Notes: generated by a model from the sequence alone, not told the origin. 64,000 bases of DNA from Platycnemis pennipes (GCA_933228895.1 OW121846.1:80054064-80118063), one strand, 5' to 3'. Positions 45,430-55,789 are shown, numbered from the stretch's first letter. Numbers and translations are program-made.

Positions 45430-47140
45430 GGCGTGCTTGTGCGCTCCGGGCGAACTTCATCGAGTACACCCGATGTGGAAACAACTTGAGAAACAGAAAA
45501 TACTAACTGTTCGTTTCGCAATTAATTTCAAAAAAATAAGAACCTTGGAAATGATCCTCTGTGTGCTCTCAGACCACAGCATAAGTAAAATGAAAATGAA
45601 TATGAATTTAAACGAAGAGAAAACAAATGAGGAAGTGTAAAAATAAGAGGAAGAATTTGAAGACTAAACACCAACATCCTAGAGAATAATGATATTCGAG
45701 AGAAAATCCGTCACATGATTACAATTCTATTAAACAACCCAATGATAGAAAAAAGCCCACTCATCTGATGGGAAAATATTTAAGAAAAACGGCTAACTAA
45801 TAAATTTAAAATAATGACGAGGGACTTTACATAGAGCAATATTACAGTACTTTCTTTTACAGGAAAGAACTTATATAAATAATGATGACAAAAGATAAAC
45901 AAAAAAAATATACGTAAAAAATGAAAGAACTGAAGAAAATAGGCTTCCGCTGGGAAATGAACAAGTACACCCCGCGAGCGTGGCAGAGGTAAATTCATGA
46001 GGACCAATGGGAAGCTCTACCAGTGGCAACACTACGATGGATCGCTGCGAAAGTGGAGTCAAGTGAAACAGAAAGAAGCGAGGGGGTGGGGAATGGCAAC
46101 CAAGGGACCCCCACCACACCGCACGACCTCCGTGACGCAAGAAACCAATTTGAAATGCAATATAACCGATAGCGGAGTGGGGAGGAGGAAGCTCCCCCAT
46201 CCCCCCCATTAGGTTTTCTAGGCTTAACGAGGACGGGGAAATGTTTGGTAACGTGGTGAGAAAGGGAAGGCAGAAGGCAATGACGGACTCTCTTTTGAAC
46301 TTTACGTGTCCTTCTGGGAAGATATAAGACCGGCACTTGTAATACTACAGAACGAAGTCATAGAAAAAGGCCGTTTAACGGAAGAGAGGGAAACGGCAAC
46401 GATTAGGCTAATCTCAAAAACCACCATCAAAAAACCTGAAATACTTCCGACCAATATCATTGCTAAACTGTCACTGTAAAAGTTTAACGCATAGAACTAG
46501 GTCTAAAATGGAAATAGTAGCGGAAAAATTATTTAACAAACATCAATATGTTGGCATTAAAATTGACACATTCGATGTGTGAACACCCATAATATATATT
46601 TATTTATCGCCGATATGAGAAAAAACCGATGGAAATTTAAGTCTATTGACTTAAAAAAAAGCTTTTAATTTAGTTCGTATAGAATGGATAAAGAAAAGTA
46701 TGAGAGAAATGGCATTCCGGCCAGAATAAATTATAACAATAGAAATAATTAATGTCGGATTAAATCTACAATCAGGATTGGCCATGTAAAATGAGAAATA
46801 TTTACAATGAAAACTCAGTGCGTCAAGGCTACCCACCGTCAATGTTACTTTTCGCAATAGCGATTGACCCAATGATCAGGACATTAGAACAACAAAACAT
46901 TGGAATAATAAAACACGGACAACTCTACACGATGGACACATATGCAGAGGATATGACGATTTTTATAAAAAGCGAAAAAGACCTACAGAAGGTAAGCGAG
47001 ATCTGTCGAGCGTACGAATTCTCGGGATTTGAAGTAAATAGGACAAAATTAAAACTCGTGAACATTAACGGCTTGGAATTAGAAGACACCTTTGGCTGGC
47101 CTCGTACGAATGGGCTAAAAATCTTAGGTTTATGATGGAA
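45430..47140 (+). pseudogene. LINE-D, L1-like reverse transcriptase relic
   Basis: LCVLSDHSISKMKMNMN near 45570-45605 resembles the SDH end motif of a LINE endonuclease. Further on, RPISLLNCHCKSLTHRTRSK (about 46450-46510), NKHQYVGIKI, and KKAFNLVRIEWIKKSMREMA mark reverse transcriptase fingers and palm in several frames. 46791-47135 is open and holds VRQGYPPSMLLFAIAIDPMI, TYAEDMTIFIKSEKDLQKV, then GFEVNRTKLKLVNI and LKILGL. YADD has become YAED, losing a catalytic Asp. The RQGxPxSMLLF style points to L1-type LINEs rather than the CR1-like LINE-1. It starts right after the PB-C insertion. Confidence 0.7.
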
Positions 47141-47189
47141 ATGATACAACTCCAAACCGGACGAAAGAAATGGGCAACCTTCAAATCAT

Positions 47190-47705
47190 TCTCTTTGGAT
47201 TATTCCGCTTAACACTTACGCTCGCCCCACCCGCTCAGATCGATTGCTACCCCACCCACTCGCGCCAACCGCTACCCCACACCTGACACCAAAATGTCGT
47301 ATGGGTGGCGACAGAATGAGTATCAACAGAAATTGCAAGGCCGAGTCAAAAGATAACCATTAACTATACTTATTTGCGATCTATCATACTCACAGTTTAA
47401 TACTGCCTGATCTCTGGGTCAAGTAGGATCCCAAGTGGATGGCAGGAGGTCTCCGTGCATCGGCTGGGAAGGCCTCGGCGTGAAGGTGAGTAGGTCTCCG
47501 GGTAGTGCGAGAGATCGGCAAAACGGCGAGCGTGGTCACGAGTTCGTAACCCGGCCGAAGCGAACGCTCGACGTAACCCGGCAGAAGCCAACGCTCGACG
47601 CACGGTCACTTCACAATAACCAGTAGGGGATTCGGAAAAACAGCTGGCGTGGTCACGAGATCGTAACCTGTGGACGCCCACCGAACGGTCACTTCACGAT
47701 AACGC
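47190..47705. repeat. GC-rich degenerate tandem repeats
   Basis: GTGGTCACGAGTTCGTAACC (from about 47532) recurs as GTGGTCACGAGATCGTAACC (from about 47649). Each is followed by an ACGGTCACTTCAC.ATAAC block (47603-47621 and 47685-47702), giving two degenerate units with a period near 117 bases. A shorter C-rich repeat (GCTACCCCACCCACTCGCGC) lies at about 47236-47280. Open frames on both strands are by-products of high GC. No protein recognised. Confidence 0.6.
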
Positions 47706-47879
47706 AGCCGACTGCCTTTTGCTCCGTGGCATCGCCCCATAAGTATCACTTGGTCTAGCGCGTGCGCGTGTAGTGGGTGCCATGGGAATACCCATTCCCC
47801 TATGGCATGGTGATCTTCCCAGATCCCTTGGTGACTCATCGCTGCGAGTCAGTGGTCCCCTGATATCGCGGAGCTCCGC

Positions 47880-48190
47880 GTTATCTGGAGGACCACCCAC
47901 CGTTCCCACGGCTCTGAGCCCGCAGCCTCTTCGCTACAGAGGCGCCAGAATATTCGGCCACCGGAGAATGGGATGGGAAATACATGTCCCGCGAGCGCAG
48001 GCGGCGTTATCAGCAAGGGTTCCCACGGCTCCAAGTCCGCAGCCTCTCCCTTCTCCATCGGGCATTGAAAGGGGGCATTGATTCACGTACCGCGAGCGTG
48101 GGCGGCGCTCTAAGATGGAATGGTGGGAGAGGGAGAGAGATGCAGGGGCCGCAAGGGTGGGCAACGCTCCTCTCACACAACGACGCGAGA
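47880..48190. repeat. GC-rich repeats of about 120 bp
   Basis: GTTCCCACGGCTCTGAGCCC then GCAGCCTCT (47901) recurs as GTTCCCACGGCTCCAAGTCC then GCAGCCTCT (48018). CCGCGAGCGCAGGCGGCG (47989) recurs as CCGCGAGCGTGGGCGGCG (48092) and more weakly as CCGCAAGGGTGGGCAACG (48148). Such a GC-rich block in AT-rich DNA may be a LINE 5' UTR or a minisatellite. Confidence 0.6.
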
Positions 48191-48221
48191 AACATCGTTC
48201 TTTCTATATTTTGACTTTCAA

Positions 48222-48700
48222 ATAATAATAATAATTATATGTTTATGTCTCCAGCAAGTTATAAATAATACAAGAAAACAATGACGATTTGGAGCTCTAG
48301 GTGAACCCTTAGGCGTTTGCCTGTTCTGGGGGTCACCTTCAAATTACAGATACAGCAATACTAGCGTACATTCTCTTAAAACAATTGTCTCCAGTTGAAC
48401 ATGGAAAACTTTGTTTCAAGATATTACACGTTAAGTTATAGAACAGCTTATAGACATCACAGTTACAGTTATATATCAGTTGTAGATATTAAAGAAATTT
48501 TATACATATAGTAAAGCAAATACAAAGGATCTCCCAGCGCTCTACATGAAAATAACAGTGTTTTCGCCACTCTCCTTAATTAATTGCCATGCATGAGATA
48601 TCGCATCATATTGTACACCTTATGGTGAAAATAATACATTGGCAGCCTGGCTCGTGAGTGAGTGAGTTTCATAGTGGTATATTGTAAATGTTTGTTCTCA
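48222..48700 (-). repeat. Probable LINE 3' UTR ending in ATT repeats
   Basis: On the minus strand, GGAGACATAAACATATAATT then ATT repeats resembles the LINE-1 terminus (CCTAGAACAATAAACATTAT then ATT repeats). A GGTGAACC/GGTCACC stem lies upstream (about 48299-48345). No coding part is readable to the right, so it would be a strongly truncated insertion. Confidence 0.4.
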
Positions 48701-49280
48701 TCAATAAATATTGTTGCTGTAATTTCGCCACAGTGCTGAGTTGTGTCATGATTTATGTGTATCGCATCATTTCAACTAATTTTTGTTAGTTTCAATATAA
48801 CGGTGTGCGATGGGTGCACTGGATTAAAAAATAAATAAAAATCAATAAAAAAGCAAAAACACGGGTTTCAGCTTCTAATCTCCCCTATTAAATTTCCCGG
48901 GTGTCAAAACATGATTGCGAATGAGCTCACTGTTGTAAAATGCCTAGTCAACATCAATAGCAAAGGATTTTACTTTTATTTAAGCGTAAAATTAAGGTAA
49001 AAAATACACGCCTAAATTTTGTCACGTGAATATAGTTAAGGCTCTGTTGAAGGGGGAAACTATTTCCGTAAGTGGCTGCTGTCGACGTAACTGTGAGGAG
49101 TCGCTGCGTAAGGAAGAATCAAAATATTTCAATGTATCGGTGATTTTTGCAAACATGAAGTGTACCGTTTTAATGATTGAAGGGTATTTTCCATTTTTAG
49201 AGGATGACATTAATATTTCCTCTTTAGTAGAATCCTCGAATCTCTTGAATTTCATCTCCAATCCGTGTCACCTGTGTCGC
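48700..49280. other. No gene seen
   Basis: AT-rich. Open frames at 49022-49340 on both strands carry no recognised motif. Confidence 0.4.
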
Positions 49281-49281
49281 A

Positions 49282-49728
49282 GGCACGTAGCCAGAAATTT
49301 GTCTCGGGGGGGTGGGGGGGCTAATTCTAGTGTTGCGTAACTTGACACCAATCAGCCTTGCCCGTTTGGTGCCTACATGTTACAAATCTCTTCCCTTAAT
49401 TTTCAGTACTTGGCCTTTACTTCAACAGTACTAATTCCTATTTCATCATTTCATTGTTATGATTAATGAAGTAGTTAATTTTAACCGGCCCCAGAACAGA
49501 AGTTCAACGCATTTATACATACATATTAGATTGAAAAGAACATTTATTAACTACACGCGTGCATCAAATTAGTGATCATGTTTTTAGGCATTTAACACTT
49601 AAATTATACGCAGTGTAATCTGTATTATCATGCCCATTTAAAGTCAGAGCAGCAAAAGTATTGGTATAATATTTTGGGGGAATGAAGCTCCAGAATCCCC
49701 TCCCCTTGGATACGTGGCTGCTGTGCCG
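49282..49728. mobile_element. Possible non-autonomous element with inverted ends
   Basis: The left end GGCACGTAGCCAGAAATTTG then a run of G (49282-49320) faces a right end whose complement reads GGCACAGCAGCCACGTATCC then AAGGGGAGGGG (49728-49690). The shared core is CACGTAGCCA/CACGTATCCA followed by G-rich sequence. The interior of about 360 bases is AT-rich and non-coding. No clear target duplication was found, so the family is unassigned. Confidence 0.4.
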
Positions 49729-49729
49729 T

Positions 49730-50363
49730 GTCCTAATGCATTATATATGAGAAATCTTCCGCCTCGGGAGGTATCAAAATACTAACGGGTGGCGACGACT
49801 TCAGTAATGAACTGCTTCTTTCCAGAAAACGGAAACCCTTGCCTCAATTCATTTTGACCTAACCGTGGTTATAATCGGTTCAATTGATAGAAATTGTATT
49901 GGGAGAGTGATATGGCCGTAATTTAGGATTTAATGGTGATCAAAAGGTCATAAAACTACAATAAAATAGATTTAAGCAACTAACCCGCTATGGCTACAAT
50001 GCTTGAGCATCATTAACATTTAGGGTAAAAAAGAAAACATGGAAAATTTAAGTCACTACTGTTAAGAGAATATCTCATCCCTTCATTAACAACGAAATTT
50101 GGCCGCACCGCTTTCACAAACTCAGGATAAACCTCTTTGCTTCGTCAATTTAACGGTGAGAAGATCTCCTAAAGAATGGATGAAGACGCACACAACCCAT
50201 TCCGGTCTCCTTTTGCTATCTGGAGGTTTTGGCAGTTGATAGTAACATGACCCTCGACTATTGAACGCCAGAATTAAAGACAGGATAATTGAAAACAATC
50301 AAATGAGATTTATCGATAAAGAGGATCAAATGGAGACCATGACAGCACATGTCGCTGAAATAG
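49730..50363. other. No gene seen
   Basis: AT-rich spacer. The open frame beginning at 50261 continues into the tandem duplication and has no recognised motif. Confidence 0.4.
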
Positions 50364-50740
50364 GACGAAGAAGCTATTTACGTACTGTGTACTATAACAG
50401 TGGTCAAGAAATACGTTCTCAAATCCTTGGTCAGCTGCTTGACTCATCGACCGTATCGCTCTGCTTTAGTGAGACGCCTTATCAGTCGTTGCCGAAGAAC
50501 TTCCCCTCACCTTCCATGAGGGGGAGATTCAGCGGCATGCATCGCTACCGAAGGCGTTGGACGAAGAAGCTATTTACGTACGGTGTACTGTAACAGTGGT
50601 CAAGAAATACGTTCTCAAATCCTTGGTTAGCTGCTTGACGCATCGACCGTATCGCTCTGCTTTCGTGAGACGCCTTATCAGTCGTTGCCGAAGAACTTCC
50701 CCTCACCTTCCATGAGGGGGAGATTCAGCGGCATGCATCT
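50364..50740 (+). repeat. 196-bp tandem duplication
   Basis: GACGAAGAAGCTATTTACGT starts at 50364 and again at 50560. The units stay nearly identical to GGGGAGATTCAGCGGCATGC, with a handful of substitutions (for example CTTGACTCATC against CTTGACGCATC). The second unit ends at about 50740. It also contains a short inverted repeat CCCCTCACCTTCCATGAGGGGG. Few changes imply a recent duplication. Confidence 0.9.
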
Positions 50741-52027
50741 GACACATCTCGGCCCTTTCGAAGTCAAGGACAAAAACACCTCTCCGTGAACCTAGGATAA
50801 AACGCCATCAGGTGACGGTAACCGTAAACATATTCAGGAAGAAGCCAGTGTGAAATGGTCATTCCTGATAACATAACACATCTTTACTTTTAGCATACTT
50901 TACCTCGACGGCTTATTCCTGCTTGCCGGTAAGCATCAGAGGATTACGCCGCGTGATGAATCTATCTAACTTTTGACGTCACAAGGTCATATAAGTTCTC
51001 AAGGGACAGTAACTCAGGATACTTCGCAGAATCTCGTTATATATATAATTAAATTTTTGAAGCTCGATGAGGCTTTCCATAACATGTTATATGATTTCAG
51101 TATAATGATGATGCCGTGAGATAACGGGGTCGTGATGACGATTAATCGTCTGGCCGTACATTACACCCGAGGGTCTTATTGGGAAAGCGTGGTATAACAG
51201 GGATTTAGAATGGAAAACATGGACTCACCAACTCCGGGATTATAGCGTTCGACTTTCCTCACTGGCAACAGGGAGACCACTGCACTAAACTGCCTTGACC
51301 ACAGCAAAAGTAAAAATGACTACCCTCCACCCTACCCATAATGCTCCGGCCAGAAACCAGATTCTCGTCAGCCCGGGTTGGAGAGTGGGTGAGCAGAAAC
51401 GAAAGGGCGAGAAGGTTTAAAAATTGCCAGTGCGAGAATAAATGCCTTTATCTATTTTCCTACATTAGTCCAAAAAAATGACTGAAAATAGCGTACGTTG
51501 TTTTGTTCTATATTTATGGTTTATAATACATTTGAGTGATGTTCCTTGCATGTTATTAAAGGCAAAAGGCAAATAACTTTTCTACACTTGGAATTGTATT
51601 TTATCCCAAAGTTATATCTTTCATGGTTCAGCATCAGCTTGATTATCTAGATTTTCAGGGCAAATTGAAGGATTCCGATTTTTGCAAAAGTGTGTCAAAT
51701 TCGACACAATGTGAACTTTTAATGCTTGAGTCCATGGACAAAGGGGATTTGAAACTAAATTCAACAATCAATGTAGAATCGTCACGTGTTGGAAAGAAAC
51801 GCTTTTTGAATTTTGTCTAGCTTTATTCGATTACAGCGTACTCGACGGTAGAACTTGTTTTCTTCATCAATCTCATGAAAAATAGAAATGTTTTCCTCAC
51901 CTACACCCGTGTTATTAGAGGTGCAACTGGTTAAGTTGCTCTTTTATTGTAGTGGATTTAAATGTTATTTATAATGATGCCTCTATATATTGAGAGGTAA
52001 TCACTGGTTAAGTCAATTCTCAGTTTG
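50741..52027. other. No gene seen
   Basis: Mixed-composition spacer with short frames only (the longest is 65 codons, 51623-51820). No transposon ends, repeats or RNA folds recognised. Confidence 0.4.
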
Positions 52028-52304
52028 TTAGTTATCCAGATGAGACGACCGACAGCTGAGGTCATTTGCACATTTGGTGGAGAGAAACCTGATGGCGTCG
52101 CATTCACCTACTCTTAACGACAGACACCGAAGGGATCAAGGCTTAACGTCCCATCCGACGGACGGGGTACTGAACCTGAAATGCATTCACTAGGCACTCA
52201 AGTGGGGATTGGTTGGTCACTGAAAAATCCGCCACTGCTGGGAATCGAACCCGGGCCTTCGGAATCGGAGGCAAGTACTCTAGCCAACCAACCAACCCGA
52301 TCCC
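52028..52304 (-). mobile_element. SINE-A copy
   Basis: The minus strand begins GGGATCGGGTTGGTTGGTTG at 52304, has a B box GGGTTCGATTCCCAGCAGTG (about 52237-52256), the GGACGTTAAGCC motif and the 3' region ATGACCTCAGCTGTCGGTCG. Flanks GTTAATTAATTT and GTTAAGTCAATT are only weakly alike, so no firm target duplication. Confidence 0.8.
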
Positions 52305-52787
52305 GAGTTAATTAATTTGTCGTCTCAATTCACAATTTCATTGCTTGTATTTTTCCTGATGGTTTTTTTACAAGTAGGAAGCTACATTACTTTTCAAATA
52401 ACTCAAATTTGCTTGGAATTTCTCCACAAGTCGGTTTATATGAAAATACATAATACCTATTATGAGTTCATCGCTTATTTATATTTCTGTAGTTTTTAGA
52501 ATAAAAATATAAATACGGAATTTTACTTACTTTTGTTTGCTTTTAGTTTTGAAAACAAAGCAAAACGTATATTTTATTCTTTTTCTGCTAATTATGGAGA
52601 ATCGAAATGGTAAGAATATAGAACGGGATAATAATCGTAAACAACTGAATCGACCGATCCTTAGTTAAACGGATTCATAAACAGCATATTAAGTTAGTAT
52701 TAAGTGACAATACGGCCAGTTCTAGGCCTTTGCCTTAATAGGAGAGAGAGTGAAAGGAGCATATGGCTGCATGAGAAAGACGTGAAC
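52305..52787. other. No gene seen
   Basis: AT-rich spacer between SINE-A and the Penelope-like element. Confidence 0.4.
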
Positions 52788-52856
52788 ACTGGAGGGTAGT
52801 TGGATGAGTAAAAAATTTTAGCAATTTTTCCACAATGTAATTTAAAATAATAAAAT

Positions 52857-52899
52857 TACACAACACGTGTTTCGGCTTACTAAGCCATCATCAGGTGTA
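52857..52899 (-). ncRNA. Hammerhead-ribozyme-like motif, minus arm
   Basis: On the minus strand TACAC precedes CTGATGA, followed by GGCTTAGTAAGCC, then GAAAC, ACGT, GTT and GTGTA. This is identical to the motif at 55074-55116. Stem I is TACAC/GTGTA, stem II GGCTT/AAGCC and stem III only two pairs. Minimal hammerheads have been reported in Penelope-like elements. One extra U between CUGAUGA and stem II departs from the canonical core, so activity is uncertain. Confidence 0.55.
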
Positions 52900-53100
52900 C
52901 ACATAAACTTCCGTGACAGCAGCGCAATATATAAGAAACGGGAAGGGGATGGGGATAGGGTAAATTGGTTGGGGGTGGGGGAGGGGAAGAGGAGGGAATG
53001 ACTAGATGGTGAGTAACAGGGGGGGGCGGTGTCAGGGAGATAATTAAGGAAAGGAAGGAATAGGATTAAGCACTCTAAGGAGTTTGTCCTTGGGACTGTA

Positions 53101-54540
53101 TTAGGTAAGTGGTGGGTTATTTGAAAAAGGAATAGCTAACAATGGGGAATGGATTCGGAAAAGTTGGTCATTCAACAACAGGTTATTATCACTATGTATA
53201 ATTTCCCACTGTTCCCATGCGTCCAGTCTTGGGCCTTTTCTTTCAATATGCAGAATTTCCGGAACAAAGAGGCAATGGTGCGATGTCTCCAGGAGGTGTT
53301 TGGCCAGCAGTGATGATTTGTCTCCCTTATCCACACACCTTCGATTCTCTTGAAGTCTGGTGGTAAAATCCCTGCCCGTCTGTCCAACGTAATATTTATC
53401 ACAGCTGAGGCACTTGACTTTGTAGACGCCTGAATGGAATTTTGGGTCAATGGCGTCCTTGCTTTTGCACAAAATGTTCAATAAGGTACACGGATTGTAA
53501 AAACACACTTTAAATTTGTCCTTTGGGAATATTCTCTTAAGTTTGTAGGAGAGATTACCAACAAATGGCAGCCTACACCAAGTTCTTTTATCCGGTTCAA
53601 GAGCTGGGATAGCGGTTATTTCAGAAATAGCTATTTTTGTGAGCTTTTTACACAGGAGTTTGTTTATAATATCTCTTTTGTACCCAATGGACGTTGCAAT
53701 ATGGCATATGATTTCCAGCTCTTTGTTGAATTCTGGGTTGGAGAGGGGTAGGCTCACTAACCTATGGATCATCGTTTGGAATGCCGCGAGCTTGTGCAGT
53801 TTGGGTTAGGGGTAAAGTACTCGCTTCACAATGTCTACGTCCCTGGTTCGAGTCTCTCTGTCCACAAATTTTTAGATTTGTAAAGGGACGATACGATAAT
53901 TATATTAACGTAACCAGTCTATTAAATGAATTGAAATGGGAATCATTGTCAGATCGCAGGTTGAAATTTAGACTTAATCTCTTACACAAATTCCAAGGCA
54001 ATATTTTCAGTGATGATGTTAAAAATATTTTACGAACCCCAACTTACTATGGCAGACTGGACCATAATCATAAAGTTAGAGAAATTGATTGCCGAACTGA
54101 CCGATTCAAAATGTCCTTTTTCCCTAGCACAATAAGAGATACGAATGACGGTAAATATGTCCTATCGGAGAGTAGCAATGAATAGCATTGGTACCTGCAT
54201 GTTGGTATGAGTACTTAAAGTTAACCCTACTAACAGAATGTTTTTGCATGTTTTCTTTGCAATTTCTATCTTTTTAAATAGCGTAGTTCTGACTACTATA
54301 TTAATACTATTCCTTTTTTATGCATGATATGTAGTGCATGTTTGGTGAGCAATCACCCCCTGTCACACACCCTTGTGGTGGCTTGCAGGGTATTATGTAG
54401 ATGTAGATAGATGTAGAAGCTTGTGTGACATGGGATGGCAAGAGTCTGCTGGGATTACTAGGTCGCAGAAGGAGGGTTTTCTAAATATACCAAAATAATG
54501 CTTCTTGTCCACTATAGAAATCTCTAGATCCAGGTAGCCA
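53101..54540 (-). pseudogene. Penelope-like polyprotein: RT end plus GIY-YIG endonuclease, split by an insertion
   Basis: From 54540 the minus strand reads GYLDLEISIVDKKHYFGIFR, then KPSFCDLVIPADSCHPMSHK, the thumb region of Penelope reverse transcriptase. After the insertion, the frame resumes at about 53800 with HKLAAFQTMIHRLVSLPL and stays open to 53101. It contains RTWCRLPFVGNLSYKLKRIF and the GIY-YIG nuclease GVYKVKCLSCDKYYVGQTGR then DFTTRLQEN. The usual EH pair is EN here, and HLLETSH follows. The nuclease nicks DNA for target-primed copying in this family. The upstream reverse transcriptase palm is missing, so the arm is a 5'-truncated copy. Confidence 0.85.
53789..54425 (+). mobile_element. 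SINE-C: tRNA-like head fused to LINE-C 3' end, with 8-bp duplication
   Basis: AGCTTGTG at 53789-53796 and again at 54418-54425 flank a 621-bp insertion (53797-54417) that interrupts the Penelope frame precisely (SHKL on one side, HKLAAF on the other). It starts with a tRNA-like head: GGGTTAGGGGTAAAGTACTC (A-box region) and CCTGGTTCGAGTCT (B box, about 53850-53863). The rest is LINE-C sequence: an open frame to 54185 with FVKGRYDNYINVTSLLNELK, WESLSDRRLKFRLNLLHKF and DRFKMSFFPSTIRD, then the LINE-C tail with GGTGGCTTGCAGGGTATTAT and TAGATGTAGA. A single insertion event carried head and tail together. It is either a SINE with an unusually long LINE tail or a template-switch chimera. Confidence 0.75.
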
Positions 54541-54874
54541 TTCAGGCGTCTACAAAGTCAAGTGCCTCAGCTGTGATAAGTATTACGTTGGACAGACGGG
54601 CAGGGATTTTACCGCCAGACTTCAAGAGCATCGAAAGTGTGTGGATAAGGGAGACAAATCGTCACTGCTGGCCAAACACCTCCTGGAGACATCGCACCAT
54701 TGCCTCTTTGTTCCGGAAATATTGCATATTGAAAGAAAAGGCCCAAGACTGGACGCATGGGAACAGTGGGAAATTATGCATAGTGATAATAACCCGTTGT
54801 TGAATGACCAACTTTTCCGAATCCATTCCCCATTGATTGCTATTCCTTTTTCAAATAACCCACCACTTACCTAA
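54521..54874 (+). pseudogene. Penelope-like GIY-YIG endonuclease, plus arm (5' truncated)
   Basis: The frame is open from the arm start to the stop at 54872-54874: HSGVYKVKCLSCDKYYVGQT, GRDFTARLQEHRKCVDKGDK, LLAKHLLETSHHC, EILHIERKGPRLDAWEQWE. This arm keeps the family EH residues (LQEH) that are EN in the minus arm. Nothing upstream of the endonuclease is present; the arm starts at the head-to-head junction. The two arms agree closely over the shared 110 or so residues. Confidence 0.85.
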
Positions 54875-55073
54875 TACAATCCCAAGGACAAACTCCTTAG
54901 AGTGCTTCATCCTATTCCTTCCTTTCCTTAATTATCTCCTTGACAACGCCCCCCCCTGTTACTCACCATCTAGTCATTCCCTCCTCTTCCCCCCCACCCC
55001 CAACCACTTTCCCCAATCCCCTCCCTTTCCCGTTTCATATATATTGCGCTGCTGTCACGGAAGTTTATAAGTG

Positions 55074-55116
55074 TACACCTGATGATGGCTTAGTAAGCCG
55101 AAACACGTGTTGTGTA
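55074..55116 (+). ncRNA. Hammerhead-ribozyme-like motif, plus arm
   Basis: TACAC (55074-55078) and GTGTA (55112-55116) form stem I. CTGATGA (55079-55085) is the first core strand. GGCTT/AAGCC (55087-55091/55095-55099) forms stem II with an AGT loop. GAAA (55100-55103) is the second core strand. C55104 and G55109, with A55103 and U55110, give a two-pair stem III around ACGT, and GUU (55109-55111) is a permitted NUH cleavage site. U55086 is an extra unpaired base. Placement in the 3' repeat of a Penelope-like element fits published hammerheads of this class. Confidence 0.6.
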
Positions 55117-55228
55117 ATTTTATTATTTAAAATTACATTGTGGAAAAATTGCTAAAGTTTTTTACTCATCCAATATGTCTAAATTCCACTACGTGACGCC
55201 TGATACTGTGATCTATACTGGAGGGTAG

Positions 55229-55789
55229 ATTAAGCAATGGGATTGGTTGTGATATAACGATAGTCTTCCAGTAGAAATGTATCTCACCTAAGCGGATGCT
55301 TTCGGAACACAAGTTGATGCTAACAATAAAGAATTTACGTAAAGGATAGCACATATAAATAAACAAATGGGAGGAAGTTTATTAGAAAGAAATAGAGAAT
55401 TTACGTAGTGTACGGGATAATGGGTTGGATTCATTTCCAAAGTACTCTGCCCGACGTTGTAAACAGTAATAAAAACTACAGAACACAAAACGGAATTTCC
55501 CAGTTTCTTGGTTCGGTGCACTGCGTCATTTTTAGATGTAGTGAGTCGAAATTAAAATTTTTACATCAGTGAAAAATTATAATTCATTTATTTATTATGC
55601 TTGAGTTCCACATGATAAAACCTAACGCCTCTTTTTTCAATACCATTATTTACATTGACGGCTAGCACTAAATTTGTATCTCGTACCAATGATGGTGGCC
55701 AAATCATATAAATTAAATACGATGCATCATGCAATGTGCAATAACGTACATGAAATTGCGCGATATAATACGATGCGCTACATCCCATG
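55229..55789. other. No gene seen
   Basis: AT-rich spacer. Open frames on the minus strand (55288-55521, 55588-55884) carry no recognised motif. Confidence 0.4.

Larger units (their letters stand above)
52788..55228. mobile_element. Penelope-like element, head-to-head inverted arms, with 12-bp flanking repeat
   Basis: Two 5'-truncated arms diverge from about 54538: a minus arm (54540 down to 52800) and a plus arm (54521 to 55172). Both end outward in the same 3' UTR, with terminal sequence TTTTTTACTCATCCAA (or its complement). ACTGGAGGGTAG occurs at 52788-52799 and at 55217-55228, a probable target-site duplication. The right arm carries 45 extra bases before it. Inverted partial copies and a short one-sided extension are known features of Penelope elements. 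The minus arm is interrupted by the 621-bp insertion at 53797-54417. Confidence 0.8.

Noticed and set aside
47397..48214. Several overlapping open frames over the GC-rich repeats
   Set aside because: Many frames are open at once on both strands, as expected from GC-rich tandem repeats lacking AT-rich stop codons; no domain.
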